Program-made: the position numbers and the translations under genes
Notes under the pieces: model-generated
Databases searched by the model: none
What the model saw: the letters and a program-made list of their open reading frames with translations, nothing else
Told to the model about the DNA's origin: nothing
Shown here: in pieces, positions 36,879 through 47,080 of the stretch
Numbering within the stretch: position 1 is the first letter of the stretch
Layout of the letters: each line of letters opens with the position of its first letter
Origin: Alkalimonas sp.
Lineage (GTDB): Bacteria > Pseudomonadota > Gammaproteobacteria > Enterobacterales > Alteromonadaceae
DNA length: 64,000 bases
Assembly: GCF_020831925.1 (NCBI RefSeq)
Contig: NZ_JAFIFQ010000011.1
Location: 1 to 64,000, forward strand
Reading direction: 5' to 3'

Positions 36879-38753
36879 TCAAATACTTTTTGCGATTAAA
36901 TCGGCTTTCAGCAACCCGCCTTTGGTTAGTAAACGAGCGGAGAAATTTGGTTTGCGTTTACTCCGATAGGCATCATAAATTTGCTTTAGCCCATCCGCTG
37001 TGAGTAAAGAGATATTCACCTCGGTATCCATCTCAGCTGACTCAATAAAATCCTGCGAAAAACTTGGAGCAATAATCAGCACCTGTGCGACACGTTTTCC
37101 CTGATTTTCGCATCGTTTAACATAGGCCTTTATCTGCCGTGAAGTGCTGGAGTATTTTGCAAAATCACCATTCTTGCAGGTTTTGGCCTCACCAATAATA
37201 ATATCGTCATCGCTAATGGACAGGATAATATCAGCTTTATCTTTAGCCGTGTTTATCGACTTGCGAAGCTCTTCATCCACATTCAAATCCATCTGCTCCA
37301 GGATAGTTTTGGTGGCCTCCTCAAATTTCAGACCAAGATCTGCCTCGGAGACATCAATACCTGATTCTTTAAGCCCCATCAGATCACGTCGAGCTAAAGC
37401 AGCAAAATTTTCAATCAATTTATCATTTGCGCTGGCGAATACATCAAGCAGATGAAATCTTGGGTTACCCTTTTTGGGAAGATTCATCGTATCCCGCAAC
37501 TCTCTCATTTCATCGTTGCTAATTAAATAAAGCAGGTCATGTGGGGTGATGCTCAAAGCTCGTAACCGCTCGACATTGATTTCTTCAGTATCTTCAAGCT
37601 CAAACTCTCTTTTGAGACGTTGTGAAAGTGACTCTTGGCGGCCATCAGGATCTTTGCCATGGAAGCTCTCCTCCAGCGCATCGAACATTTCTTTATAGCC
37701 TGTTGCGCTCATGGCATTAAATTCACGATCAGTAGCTGTATTCAAACTATCCAGAATGACATCTATCCGCTCATCGACTGTTTGCCCTATTCGCTCAGCT
37801 TCAATATCCAGATCTGTGATCAGCTGCTTCAAGCGCTCTTTGCGTTTATTTTGACTTTCATTTTCGTCATACAGATCCCTTCCTAGCATATCCCTGACAG
37901 AAATACCGGAATGCATGATGGTTGAAATTCTCTCACTGCGGGAAACCCCACGAATTCGCTTACCATAACTTTTAAGAATGTTGGCAAGTTCAGCGTCGGA
38001 TAGCACCCGTAATATCCTTAACAAATGCTTATCCGCCAACTCTTTATGTTGAATTTGGTTAAGTATGGCAACGACTTCGTCAGGAATCAGTACTTCTGAG
38101 CGCTTCCGGTTGATGAAAATCACCCCCATCTCGCGTAAGTCCTGCAAACAATTTTCGACTGTTTCCTTCCCCGCTTTTATCGGATCAGACAGATGCTCAA
38201 TAGCTACGACTTCATCGTGAGAAATTTTCAGGTGCTGGGCGAGGACATTGAGAATACTTCGTTCATCATCAGAGATATTGGCTTGCCTGTTCGTTTTAAG
38301 ATCGTTGGAGTAGGCAATTTTAAGGCAGTCATTAAAAATCTTAAGTCGATGTTCACGACAGTAGTTATCCGCTGTACAGCTGTTTACCTCTTGCTGTATT
38401 TGCCTCGAAAGCGAGTCCAGCACCTCCCATTCCCGACTATATAATTGCTCTAGCCAACTAATTCGGGCTACGCCATTACCATCACGGCTTAGTATATTAA
38501 CCAGCAAAGCCATAGAGGCATCACAGAGTGTCAGCCGTTCTTCAATCGCAGCTTTGTAGTGACTGGAAACTGCCGCAAATAGCTGTGAGATTTCGCTACC
38601 TGATGCATCTTTGATTTGACGGTTGACCTTATTCAAGGTTTTGTCGATAACTGAATCATAAGCCGCAGCATTGCTGCACAACTTGTCCAGACAGGTAATG
38701 AACTTAGATTTTTCAATTTGATTTAGCGCAGACAGAACTTGGTTCAACTTCAT
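36879..38753 (-). CDS. Putative PD-(D/E)xK-type nuclease with N-terminal helical/wHTH region
   Basis: C-terminal DKADIILSISDDDIIIGEAKTCKNGDFAKYSSTSRQIKAYVKRC matches the D...ExK core; adjacent to abi. Confidence 0.6.
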   Translation of the reverse strand: MKLNQVLSALNQIEKSKFITCLDKLCSNAAAYDSVIDKTLNKVNRQIKDASGSEISQLFAAVSSHYKAAIEERLTLCDASMALLVNILSRDGNGVARISWLEQLYSREWEVLDSLSRQIQQEVNSCTADNYCREHRLKIFNDCLKIAYSNDLKTNRQANISDDERSILNVLAQHLKISHDEVVAIEHLSDPIKAGKETVENCLQDLREMGVIFINRKRSEVLIPDEVVAILNQIQHKELADKHLLRILRVLSDAELANILKSYGKRIRGVSRSERISTIMHSGISVRDMLGRDLYDENESQNKRKERLKQLITDLDIEAERIGQTVDERIDVILDSLNTATDREFNAMSATGYKEMFDALEESFHGKDPDGRQESLSQRLKREFELEDTEEINVERLRALSITPHDLLYLISNDEMRELRDTMNLPKKGNPRFHLLDVFASANDKLIENFAALARRDLMGLKESGIDVSEADLGLKFEEATKTILEQMDLNVDEELRKSINTAKDKADIILSISDDDIIIGEAKTCKNGDFAKYSSTSRQIKAYVKRCENQGKRVAQVLIIAPSFSQDFIESAEMDTEVNISLLTADGLKQIYDAYRSKRKPNFSARLLTKGGLLKADLIAKSI

Positions 38754-38944
38754 TGGATATCCCTTTCTTATTGTTTTGATATTGCTTGCAGCAACGGCTA
38801 TCTAACTGGTTATCATTTAACCAAATGAGTATTCATACCCAATCTAGAACATAAGCTGCTGTTTCGCAATTTAAAACAGAATTTAGAACGTTCAGATATC
38901 ACACTGAACAGGCTTTACCATAAGCTTTGTCTGTTACGCCCCAA

Positions 38945-39490
38945 TCACTCAGGCCACACCCGCGCCAGCACAGTAACTGGCTCGGTTAGCGGCAAGGCGA
39001 TCAGCAGGCCTTCGCCGGAGGCGGGGAAAATACCGGTTAGAGCGGTGATATTGACCTGATGGCTGATCAGCACAGTGGGTGAGCTAAAGGGAGCCTGCGC
39101 CAGAAAGGCTCTTAATGCGCTGGTTTGTGCCTGGCCATCACCGCGGCCGGCAAAGAATGAATTCAGCAGTGGCAGGGGCTCAACCACTGAAAGCGCCATC
39201 AGCTGACCGGTTTCAAGGCAGCGACACCACTGACTGCTATAGATCTGCACGCTATCCTGTGTTTGCTGTTGCAGCAAACGCCCCCAAGCCTGGGCTTGCT
39301 GGCGGCCGCCTTCATTCAGATTACGCTGGGTGCTGCAGTCCTTCAGCACAAAACCTGCCGGGTCGCCGGTACCGGGGGCTAGGGCATGGCGCATCATCAA
39401 AATGGCATCGCCATCGCGCCAGGCTTGCCATGCACGCTCATCCGCCGACAGATTTAACGGGAACAGCAGTAAAAGCATCCACAGTTTCAC
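38945..39490 (-). CDS. Secreted histidine phosphatase family protein
   Basis: Signal peptide; ILMMRHALAPGTGDP; IYSSQWCRCLETGQLM. Confidence 0.85.
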   Translation of the reverse strand: MKLWMLLLLFPLNLSADERAWQAWRDGDAILMMRHALAPGTGDPAGFVLKDCSTQRNLNEGGRQQAQAWGRLLQQQTQDSVQIYSSQWCRCLETGQLMALSVVEPLPLLNSFFAGRGDGQAQTSALRAFLAQAPFSSPTVLISHQVNITALTGIFPASGEGLLIALPLTEPVTVLARVWPE

Positions 39491-39551
39491 GCAGCAGCAC
39501 CCAAAGTCATCTTCACTTTAGTTGCAATACGCCATAAAGCAGCAAAAGGAT

Positions 39552-40352
39552 TTAGCTGGCGGGATAAAACCAGGCCTTTGTAATCAGACCGGCTTCGACC
39601 TGGTACACCACCGCCACCTCGGATGGCCTGTCGCTTAGGCCATGCACCCGCTCGTGGTCAATCACCTTGTTACCGACCACCATGCGGCTCAGTACTTCGG
39701 CCCGCAGCGCTGGTAGGGTAAAGCGCTCACTGGCATAGAACTGCCGCAGCGCGTCCAGGCCTTTTAGCGCAGGGCTGCTGGCTGGCATGCGGTAAATGGC
39801 GATATCCGGGTGATAGCAGCGACAAAATGCCGCTAAGTCTTTGGCATTGTAAGCCTCGAGCTGACGCTGCACCGGCTCAGCCATATCCGCTGGTACCAGT
39901 AAGTTTTTGTGCATAAAGCAGCTGTTATCATCTTCCTGGTAATCGGCAAAAGGGCCGCAAAACACAAAACCAGCGCTTTGGTACAAGCTACGGGCTGGCT
40001 TGAAAAAATCCATCGAACCGGTTTCCAGATAAAGATCGGTGATGCCGCTCGCAGCCGCTTCGGCCAGCACATGCTTGAGCAAAGCCCGGCCTACCCCTTT
40101 ACCCCTGGCTTCGGGAGCTGTTCGCATCGATTTAATCTCCCCCATGCCAGCACTGTGCTGCTTTAAGGCAACGCAGCCAAGCAATTGGCCGTCTTGCCAG
40201 GCGGTCCAAAAGCGAATATCCGCAGCTTTTAGTTTGCTTACATCCAGCGCATGCACACTCTCTGCCGGTGACGTGGCGTACATATCGGCCAGATGGCCTT
40301 GCAGTAACTGGATAACGGCTGGTGATTCAAGCGGATCAAGGAGGATCTTCAT
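39552..40352 (-). CDS. GNAT N-acetyltransferase fused to a SnoaL/NTF2-like domain
   Basis: GNAT core MRTAPEARGKGVGRALLKHVLAEA...LYLETGS; C-term AYNAKDLAAFCRCYHPDIAIYRMP NTF2-like. Confidence 0.8.
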   Translation of the reverse strand: MKILLDPLESPAVIQLLQGHLADMYATSPAESVHALDVSKLKAADIRFWTAWQDGQLLGCVALKQHSAGMGEIKSMRTAPEARGKGVGRALLKHVLAEAAASGITDLYLETGSMDFFKPARSLYQSAGFVFCGPFADYQEDDNSCFMHKNLLVPADMAEPVQRQLEAYNAKDLAAFCRCYHPDIAIYRMPASSPALKGLDALRQFYASERFTLPALRAEVLSRMVVGNKVIDHERVHGLSDRPSEVAVVYQVEAGLITKAWFYPAS

Positions 40353-40433
40353 CAGAGTATGGTACTCGCGTCAGGGTCAGTCATCGTAGCATTGATTTGC
40401 TGGTCTAAAAAAGCAGGGTATTGCTAAAAAGCC

Positions 40434-43277
40434 TCAGACTTTCATCTTGCTGTGGTACAAGCACCAGGGGCGCTGTTCTGTCTTGCTTTGATACATAGCC
40501 GTGTCGGCTTGCTTGAGCAGGGTGGACGCTGATACCGGCTGCTGCGGTGAAAACAAAGCCACGCCAATGCTGCAAGAGACATCGATCGCCTGCCTGGCGT
40601 AGTGCTGACCACTGGTATTCAGCGCCTTGCTTAAGCGCGCAACGGCTTTTTCCAGTTCATCATCACTCTTGATTCGATCCAGGATCAACACAAACTCATC
40701 CCCTCCCAGCCTGGCTGCAAAATCCGTCGAACGGCTGGCTTGCTGCAACTTCATCGCGGTCTCAACCAGCAGCTGATCCCCGGCATCATGGCCATGCGTA
40801 TCATTCAGCTCTTTAAACTTATTCAGATCAAAATACATCAACGCCAAGCGGTGCTGATGCTTGCGTGCCAGCTGCAAACGCTGCTCCAGCTCTTTCGTGA
40901 AGAAGCGGCGGTTAGCCAGCTTGGTTAAATTGTCGTGATTGGCAATGTAAGATAGCTTTCGATTTCGTTTTAGCTGCAGCAAAGCACTGTAGCTAAGCAG
41001 CAAAAGCGCCCCCAGTAGGTAACTGAGCTTTGCTTGCCAGGTCCGCCACCAAGGGGAGATCACATTCAGCTGAATCCGCTTGCTGTCGGGATTCCAGATC
41101 CCATCCGCATTGGTCGAACGCACCTCCAGCTCGTACTGACCGTAAGGCAACTGACTTAAACTGAGCTGGTTGCCAGCCATGGCACGCCAGCTATTCACTA
41201 AGGGCTGCAGCCGGTATTGGTAGTGAATGCGCTCGGGGCTGAGAAACTCAAGCGCAGCAAATTCAAAGGCGTAATAACTCTGATCCGGCTGAATGGTGAG
41301 CTGCTCAATAAAAGCAGGCTGGCTTTGTGCCATCAACTGCACCGAGGTCAGGTGTAGCCTGGGGAAATCAGCATTGGCTGTCAACCGATCCGGGGCAAAC
41401 AACAACAGCCCCTGATTGCCACCAAACGCCAGCTCACTTGCCTTGGTGCGGCTGACCGCATTGGCATGAAACTCCATATCCAGCCAGTGCAGATGGCGGG
41501 ATAGAGCCGTAATCGTCAAGGTTTGCGGCTCAATACGACTCAGGGTCCGCATTCCCGTCAGCCAGATATCACCGTTCTCATCTTTGGCCAGGCCCCGTAA
41601 TTGATTCTCAGCCAGCCCCTGCTCTACCGTCAGATGGTGCTGCAATTGCCATTGCTGTTGTGCTTGTTGCCAGGCCAACACAAAAAGACCATGATCCTGG
41701 GTGGCCAGCCACAACCTGTCGGCGTCCAGTAGCAGGCTGGTAATATGGCGCTGTTTAAGTTCGGTAATACCGAGCTGCTCGGCCAGCTCCACCGCCTCCC
41801 CTTGCTGAACCAGCCACAAACCGCTTGAGCTGGCAAGCAGATAGCCCTGGGCAACAGGCTGAATATCGGTAATGTAGCCACGGGAAATCGGTGGATGCTC
41901 CATCAAGAGTGTGCGGTCTGCAAGATCCATCACCGCAAAACCACCATCATAAAAGCCAATCAAGAGGTGCTGCTGATCCTGCCGCAGGCTATAAACTTCC
42001 CGCTCGGCAATCAGAGTTTCCACCTGAGCACTGCCGGGATCAAAGCCAAGCAGTCCAACATTGGTGCCAAGCAGCACCTGTTCTTGCCATGGCAACAAAC
42101 TCCAAATCACTGTACGTGGCAAAGTCCCAGCTTCACCGGAAGCCGGGAAAGTAGTTAGCTGCTGGCTGCTTCTGTCGAAATGGTTTAAACCACTTTCCGT
42201 GCCAAACCAGACCTCCTGCTCGGTCGCAGCCACAGACCATACATGCTTATTGGTAATATTCTGATATTCCCCCAGATGGACTATGGCGGCATCAACCGGA
42301 TTCGCCACCGCCAGGCCATTGGTGGTCGCAACCCATAATTGCTCTGCCTGATCAAACAGCAACTGGCTGATGTTGTTATGAGGAATGCTGTATTGGATCT
42401 GAGGATGATGGCTGTAATGACGAATGCTATGATCCGGCAAGGATAAAACAGCAATGCCATCGTAAAAATACCCAAGCCAGAGTTCATTATTGCTAAGGGC
42501 CAACGACCAGATGCTATTGGATGCCAGCCTATCCGCGGTCAGTAATTGCTGATCCAGCTGCTTAGAATGGGTATCCAGAACCAACAAACCATCCCGCTGT
42601 GTTGCCAGATACAGCTTTTCGCCAACCAGAATGCCATCAAAAATGCGTTGGTGCCGAACATCAAAACCAGGCTGCTGCATCAGATCAATAAAGACCGGAG
42701 TCTGCTGCTGCTGTCGGTAATACAAACCTTGCTTGGTGCCGATCCACAAATTACCTGCCTGCTCAGCCAGAAATTTCACCTCCACCTCAGGCAAAATGAG
42801 CGTAAACTCTGACTGGCCATCCGCCAACAGGTACAAACCCACATCGGTGCCAACCCAGAGCCCCTGCTCTGCATCCTGATGCAAGGTCAGAATGGTTGCT
42901 TCGGGTTTGGGCAAAGATTGCAGCGCAAATAACTCCAACGTCTGATCAAACAGATACAAGCCTTTTTCTGTGCCAACCCAAAAGCGCTGCTGTCTGTCTT
43001 CCAACAAAGACAAAATATCATTGCTGCCAAGGCCTGTGTGCTCAGACAAGGGGTAATGCACAAAGCGCAAGCCATCAAAACGTGCCAATCCCCCTTTGGT
43101 ACCGAGCCAGATAAAGCCATCACGACGTTGCAAAAGGACATTGATGTAGGCCGAGGGTAGACCGTCTCTGACCGACAGACGGCGAAAGTGCAATTGTTCG
43201 GCGTCTAACTGGTAGCTGGCTGTGATGCCAGTTACAGGAAACACACATAGAGCCAAAATAATCAATAACTTAATCAT
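40434..43277 (-). CDS. Two-component-regulator-propeller / Y_Y_Y / GGDEF diguanylate cyclase
   Basis: Repeated WLGTKGGLARFDG-type propeller motifs; Y_Y_Y segment; ARLGGDEFVLIL. Confidence 0.92.
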   Translation of the reverse strand: MIKLLIILALCVFPVTGITASYQLDAEQLHFRRLSVRDGLPSAYINVLLQRRDGFIWLGTKGGLARFDGLRFVHYPLSEHTGLGSNDILSLLEDRQQRFWVGTEKGLYLFDQTLELFALQSLPKPEATILTLHQDAEQGLWVGTDVGLYLLADGQSEFTLILPEVEVKFLAEQAGNLWIGTKQGLYYRQQQQTPVFIDLMQQPGFDVRHQRIFDGILVGEKLYLATQRDGLLVLDTHSKQLDQQLLTADRLASNSIWSLALSNNELWLGYFYDGIAVLSLPDHSIRHYSHHPQIQYSIPHNNISQLLFDQAEQLWVATTNGLAVANPVDAAIVHLGEYQNITNKHVWSVAATEQEVWFGTESGLNHFDRSSQQLTTFPASGEAGTLPRTVIWSLLPWQEQVLLGTNVGLLGFDPGSAQVETLIAEREVYSLRQDQQHLLIGFYDGGFAVMDLADRTLLMEHPPISRGYITDIQPVAQGYLLASSSGLWLVQQGEAVELAEQLGITELKQRHITSLLLDADRLWLATQDHGLFVLAWQQAQQQWQLQHHLTVEQGLAENQLRGLAKDENGDIWLTGMRTLSRIEPQTLTITALSRHLHWLDMEFHANAVSRTKASELAFGGNQGLLLFAPDRLTANADFPRLHLTSVQLMAQSQPAFIEQLTIQPDQSYYAFEFAALEFLSPERIHYQYRLQPLVNSWRAMAGNQLSLSQLPYGQYELEVRSTNADGIWNPDSKRIQLNVISPWWRTWQAKLSYLLGALLLLSYSALLQLKRNRKLSYIANHDNLTKLANRRFFTKELEQRLQLARKHQHRLALMYFDLNKFKELNDTHGHDAGDQLLVETAMKLQQASRSTDFAARLGGDEFVLILDRIKSDDELEKAVARLSKALNTSGQHYARQAIDVSCSIGVALFSPQQPVSASTLLKQADTAMYQSKTEQRPWCLYHSKMKV

Positions 43278-43417
43278 ATTATTTGGCAGCAGCTATAGGG
43301 TAATTTCAGCCTAGCAAATGCTCACAGAATATACAAAAGAAACGACCAGATTCCCGCTTTGAGGGGCAAGCAACTCGAGCCGCTCTCTAATCACGTCAAG
43401 CTGCCATAAGCAGTCAC

Positions 43418-45010
43418 TCAGGTTTGCTGGCAACAGTCGTCCAGTACTTGCTGAATCGAACTGCACAGCGTCTGTTCGGTAAATGCGGGGCTATTTAAAG
43501 CCAGCAAACGCTGCTGTAGCTCTTCGTCATCTAACAGCAAACGAGGCCGCAGCTTTTTTTGCTGTAATTTCTGTAGCATGTCTTCGATGGCAAAGACGGC
43601 AGTTAAATCCATGTAGTGCACACCGCGACAATCCAGCACAATGTCTTTGGTTTGCATCACCTGGTCGACCTTATCCATCCGATCCAGCATCTGCGCCATC
43701 GAGCCAAAAAACAACGGGCCGCTTAAGCGTACCAACCGCACGCCAGGGTGTCCGGGCTCATTCGGTACATCCAACAGTTCGTCCTCTTCCAAATGAATGT
43801 GGGCGGTTTTGGCCATGCGCCAGGTCACCAGCCCCATCGCCAGCACCACGCCAACCCCGACGGCAATCACCAGATCGACCAACACCGTCAGTGCAAACAC
43901 ACTGAGCATAATGATCACTTCTGGCTTGGGCGTGCCCTGTATACGCTTTAACAGGCGATAATCGAGAATATCAATACCAACCTTCACCAGAATGCCGGCC
44001 AGCACTGCCAGTGGGATCTGGGCTGCCAGCGGCGCCAGTCCCAGCAGCAAGGCCAGTAAGAACACCGCATGCACCATGCCACTGATCCGGGTACGGCCAC
44101 CGGCATTGACATTGACCACAGTGCGCATGGTGGCACCAGCACCAGGCAAGCCACCGATAAAGGCGCAGAGCATATTGCCAAGGCCCTGGCCAATCAGCTC
44201 TTTATTGGGTTTATGCCGGGTGCGGGTTATGGAGTCTGCTACCAGCGAGGTCAGCAAACTATCGATGGTGCCAAGCAACGCCAGCGTCAGCCCCAGGGTA
44301 AAAATCAGGCTCCATTGCGACAAGCTAAACTGTGGCAGATGAAACTCCGGCAAACCGGTTGGGATCTCACCAATCACCGGTACCTGCCAGCCCAGCAGTA
44401 CAGCAGCCAGGGTGCAAAGACAAAGCGCCAGCAATGGCGATGGCAAATAGCGGCTAATGCGCATTGGGGTAAACCAGACAATGGCAAAGGTCATCAAACC
44501 CAGTGCCAGCGCCTGCAGATTAAGCTCTGCCAGCGTATCGGGAAGCTTGGCCAATGCCTGCAGCGGCGAAGGGGATGGAGAAGCGCCAAGCAAGGGGGCG
44601 AGCTGCAACAAAATAATAATCACCCCAATGCCGCTCATAAAGCCGGAGATCACCGGATAGGGAATGTAGCGCACCAGGCCACCTACTTTGAGCAGGCCTA
44701 AAGCAATTTGCAATACCCCACCGACCAACACCACCGCCAGCGCCATCTGGAAGCTGCCGCCAAGGGCAGCAATGGCCGAGGCAAACACCACCGTCATCGG
44801 GCCTGTTGGGCCGGAAATCTGCACCCTGGTGCCACCAAAAAGCGCTGCCACTAATCCCAGCGCGATGGCACCATACAAACCTGCCGCTGCCCCGGCACCA
44901 GAAGCAACCCCAAAAGCCAGCGCCAATGGCAAAGCTACGATGCCAGCGGTCAGGCCACCAAAGAGATCGCCACGCAAGGTGGCGGCAGAATAAGTGTGAT
45001 GTGCTGCCAT
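43418..45010 (-). CDS. SulP family anion transporter with STAS domain
   Basis: GLTAGIVALPLALAFGVASGAGAAAGLYGAI; QISGPTGPMTVV; C-terminal STAS DIVLDCRGVHYMDLT. Confidence 0.93.
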   Translation of the reverse strand: MAAHHTYSAATLRGDLFGGLTAGIVALPLALAFGVASGAGAAAGLYGAIALGLVAALFGGTRVQISGPTGPMTVVFASAIAALGGSFQMALAVVLVGGVLQIALGLLKVGGLVRYIPYPVISGFMSGIGVIIILLQLAPLLGASPSPSPLQALAKLPDTLAELNLQALALGLMTFAIVWFTPMRISRYLPSPLLALCLCTLAAVLLGWQVPVIGEIPTGLPEFHLPQFSLSQWSLIFTLGLTLALLGTIDSLLTSLVADSITRTRHKPNKELIGQGLGNMLCAFIGGLPGAGATMRTVVNVNAGGRTRISGMVHAVFLLALLLGLAPLAAQIPLAVLAGILVKVGIDILDYRLLKRIQGTPKPEVIIMLSVFALTVLVDLVIAVGVGVVLAMGLVTWRMAKTAHIHLEEDELLDVPNEPGHPGVRLVRLSGPLFFGSMAQMLDRMDKVDQVMQTKDIVLDCRGVHYMDLTAVFAIEDMLQKLQQKKLRPRLLLDDEELQQRLLALNSPAFTEQTLCSSIQQVLDDCCQQT

Positions 45011-45232
45011 GAAATCGTCTTGTTGAAGTTATTTTCAGCAGACTTTGCGGATAATTGCAGCAAAGCCACAGTAAAGTGTGGCTAAGTTACCGGTTTAAGG
45101 CCTCAATAACAAGGCGGATCAGTTTGGTCTGTGGCTTGTAACATGGCCTGCAACACTGTGCTGCGCTCTCGCACTTGACTGGAGTAAGGCCAGACTTGCT
45201 ATGCTTACTAAAATTGGTAAGGTGCCCCTGGT

Positions 45233-45679
45233 ATGGAAAAGAAAGTCCCTCCGCTGTTGTTGTTTGTTGGCTTTGCCGGGCTGATTTGGCTCACAGCCAG
45301 CTGGCCAGCGCCCTGGCCGCTTTGGTTCAGCCAGTTGCTGGCCGTTTTACTGATGCTGGATGGAACTATCTTCTGTGGTTGGGCCTTCTGGCAGTTTCGC
45401 CGCGCCAACACCACCGTTGATCCGCGCTACCCGGAGCGCAGCCGGCAACTGGTCACAGATGGTTTGTTTCAGTTTAGCCGCAACCCGATGTATCTGGGTT
45501 TTGTCTTGCTGCTGATAGCGCTTTGCTTCTGGTTGCATAGCTTAAGTGGTTTTCTGGGGCTGCCGCTGTTTGTGCTCTGGCTGCACTATTGGCAGATTGT
45601 GCCGGAAGAGCGGGCATTGTCTGAGCGATTTGGCGATGCCTGGCAGCACTATTGTCAGCAGACCCGGCGCTGGCTTTAG
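45233..45679 (+). CDS. Isoprenylcysteine carboxyl methyltransferase-family membrane protein
   Basis: LVTDGLFQFSRNPMYLGFVLLLIAL...VPEERALSERFGDAWQHYCQQTRRW. Confidence 0.85.
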   Translation: MEKKVPPLLLFVGFAGLIWLTASWPAPWPLWFSQLLAVLLMLDGTIFCGWAFWQFRRANTTVDPRYPERSRQLVTDGLFQFSRNPMYLGFVLLLIALCFWLHSLSGFLGLPLFVLWLHYWQIVPEERALSERFGDAWQHYCQQTRRWL

Positions 45680-46197
45680 CGCACCAAAGCTATCTCTTGC
45701 AGATGATCCCTTAAGTGCAGCCAATGCGCATTGTAATACTGTGCCTTACTTAAGCGACCATAGGCAAAATGCGGTGCCAGCCTGCCCTGCCAGCGGATAA
45801 ACTGTTCCAGCTCCACGATGAGCTCGGCCTGAGCCACATCCACAGGTACCGATTTTCGCAACTTTGGCGCTCCAGGCAGAGGTTCGTTCAAAGGGTGCTG
45901 CATCTTACCGGCCGCACTAAAGGCAGCCAAAGCCGTCGAGCCTATCGTCAGTTGAAATAAGCGGGAGCGCGGCTCAGGATAGCCGATACGCGAGTAGCGC
46001 ACACTCTGGGCACAGTGCTGAAAGATCTCACTGACACTCCAGTCACCAAGTTGGGTCAATTGTCCGGCTGGTAATTGCTGCAGCTGGCTGGTCAGCGCCT
46101 GCAATGGCGGCCGGCGCAACATGGCACCAACATGGGTACCGGCCCAAAGCGCCACCGGAGTAGCGGCTACCAGGCCTAAAAAGGCTCTGCGTTTCAT
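45676..46197 (-). CDS. DUF1569-like (DinB-superfamily-like) exported protein
   Basis: RR-containing N-term MKRRAFLGLVAATPVALWAG; SVSEIFQHCAQSVRYS; HFAYGRLSKAQYYNAHWLHLRDHL. Confidence 0.65.
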   Translation of the reverse strand: MKRRAFLGLVAATPVALWAGTHVGAMLRRPPLQALTSQLQQLPAGQLTQLGDWSVSEIFQHCAQSVRYSRIGYPEPRSRLFQLTIGSTALAAFSAAGKMQHPLNEPLPGAPKLRKSVPVDVAQAELIVELEQFIRWQGRLAPHFAYGRLSKAQYYNAHWLHLRDHLQEIALVR

Positions 46198-46331
46198 CAG
46201 TCACTCTGCTCTCTTTGCTCTCTTGTGTTCATTTTAACGTCATTTAGTTGTCAGATCGAATGCAGCTGTACCTTGCTGAAGGACAGCGCTGTGCTGTATG
46301 CTTGTTAACAAATAGGGCAAGGAGAGAAACT

Positions 46332-47072
46332 ATGCGTTGGTGGTGGTGGTTTACCTGCTTTAGTTCCGCCTTGTGGGCTGAGCCTGTACCCGATGAGATC
46401 AGGTTTTATACCGAGCATCTCCCCCCCTACAGCTATATGACTGACGATACTGTAGATGGCATCAATGTCGAATTGATACGCTTGCTGTGTCAACGTACTG
46501 AGCTGAACTGCCGAATTGAACTGCTACCCTGGCGCCGTGCCTTTGACAATGCGCAGCAACAACCCTACAGCGGTGTGTTTTCAACCTCCCGCACTGAAGA
46601 GCGTGAGTCCCTGTTTCAATGGGTGGGCCCTATTGCCTCGGATTGGGGGTATTTATTTCGCCTTAAAGGCCGTAACGACGTTAACCCGACCAACCTGGAA
46701 GAAGCCAAAGCCTATCGATTGGCCGTAGCGCGTGGTGATGTTTATGAAAGTTATTTCAAACGCCATGGTTTTGAATACGGCGTCAATATGCTGGATTTTA
46801 CCACCAAGCCGGAGCCGGTCCCTTTGTTTCTGGCCAAGCGGGTCGATTTATTGGTTGGCTCACCCCGCTCAGTCCGAAGCTGGCTGCAACAGTACGGTGC
46901 ACCGGAGGACAGTGCAGAGGCCTTATTTAAGTTGCGCAATGTAGGCGACAATTACCTGGCACTGCACCCCGCCTTTCCAACTGAGCTGGCAGCGCGGCTG
47001 CAGCAAGAGCTAGAACTGCTGCGCGAGCAGGGCGTGATTCAGGCCCTGATCGAGCAGTATACTCACCAGTAA
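46332..47072 (+). CDS. Periplasmic substrate-binding protein (SBP_bac_3-like)
   Basis: Signal peptide; IRFYTEHLPPYSYMTDDTVDGINVELIRLLCQR. Confidence 0.8.
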   Translation: MRWWWWFTCFSSALWAEPVPDEIRFYTEHLPPYSYMTDDTVDGINVELIRLLCQRTELNCRIELLPWRRAFDNAQQQPYSGVFSTSRTEERESLFQWVGPIASDWGYLFRLKGRNDVNPTNLEEAKAYRLAVARGDVYESYFKRHGFEYGVNMLDFTTKPEPVPLFLAKRVDLLVGSPRSVRSWLQQYGAPEDSAEALFKLRNVGDNYLALHPAFPTELAARLQQELELLREQGVIQALIEQYTHQ

Positions 47073-47080
47073 TTTCAGGC

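Noticed and set aside
44069-44701. 210-aa plus-strand ORF opposite the SulP gene
   Set aside because: Antisense to a well-supported transporter; no domain signature
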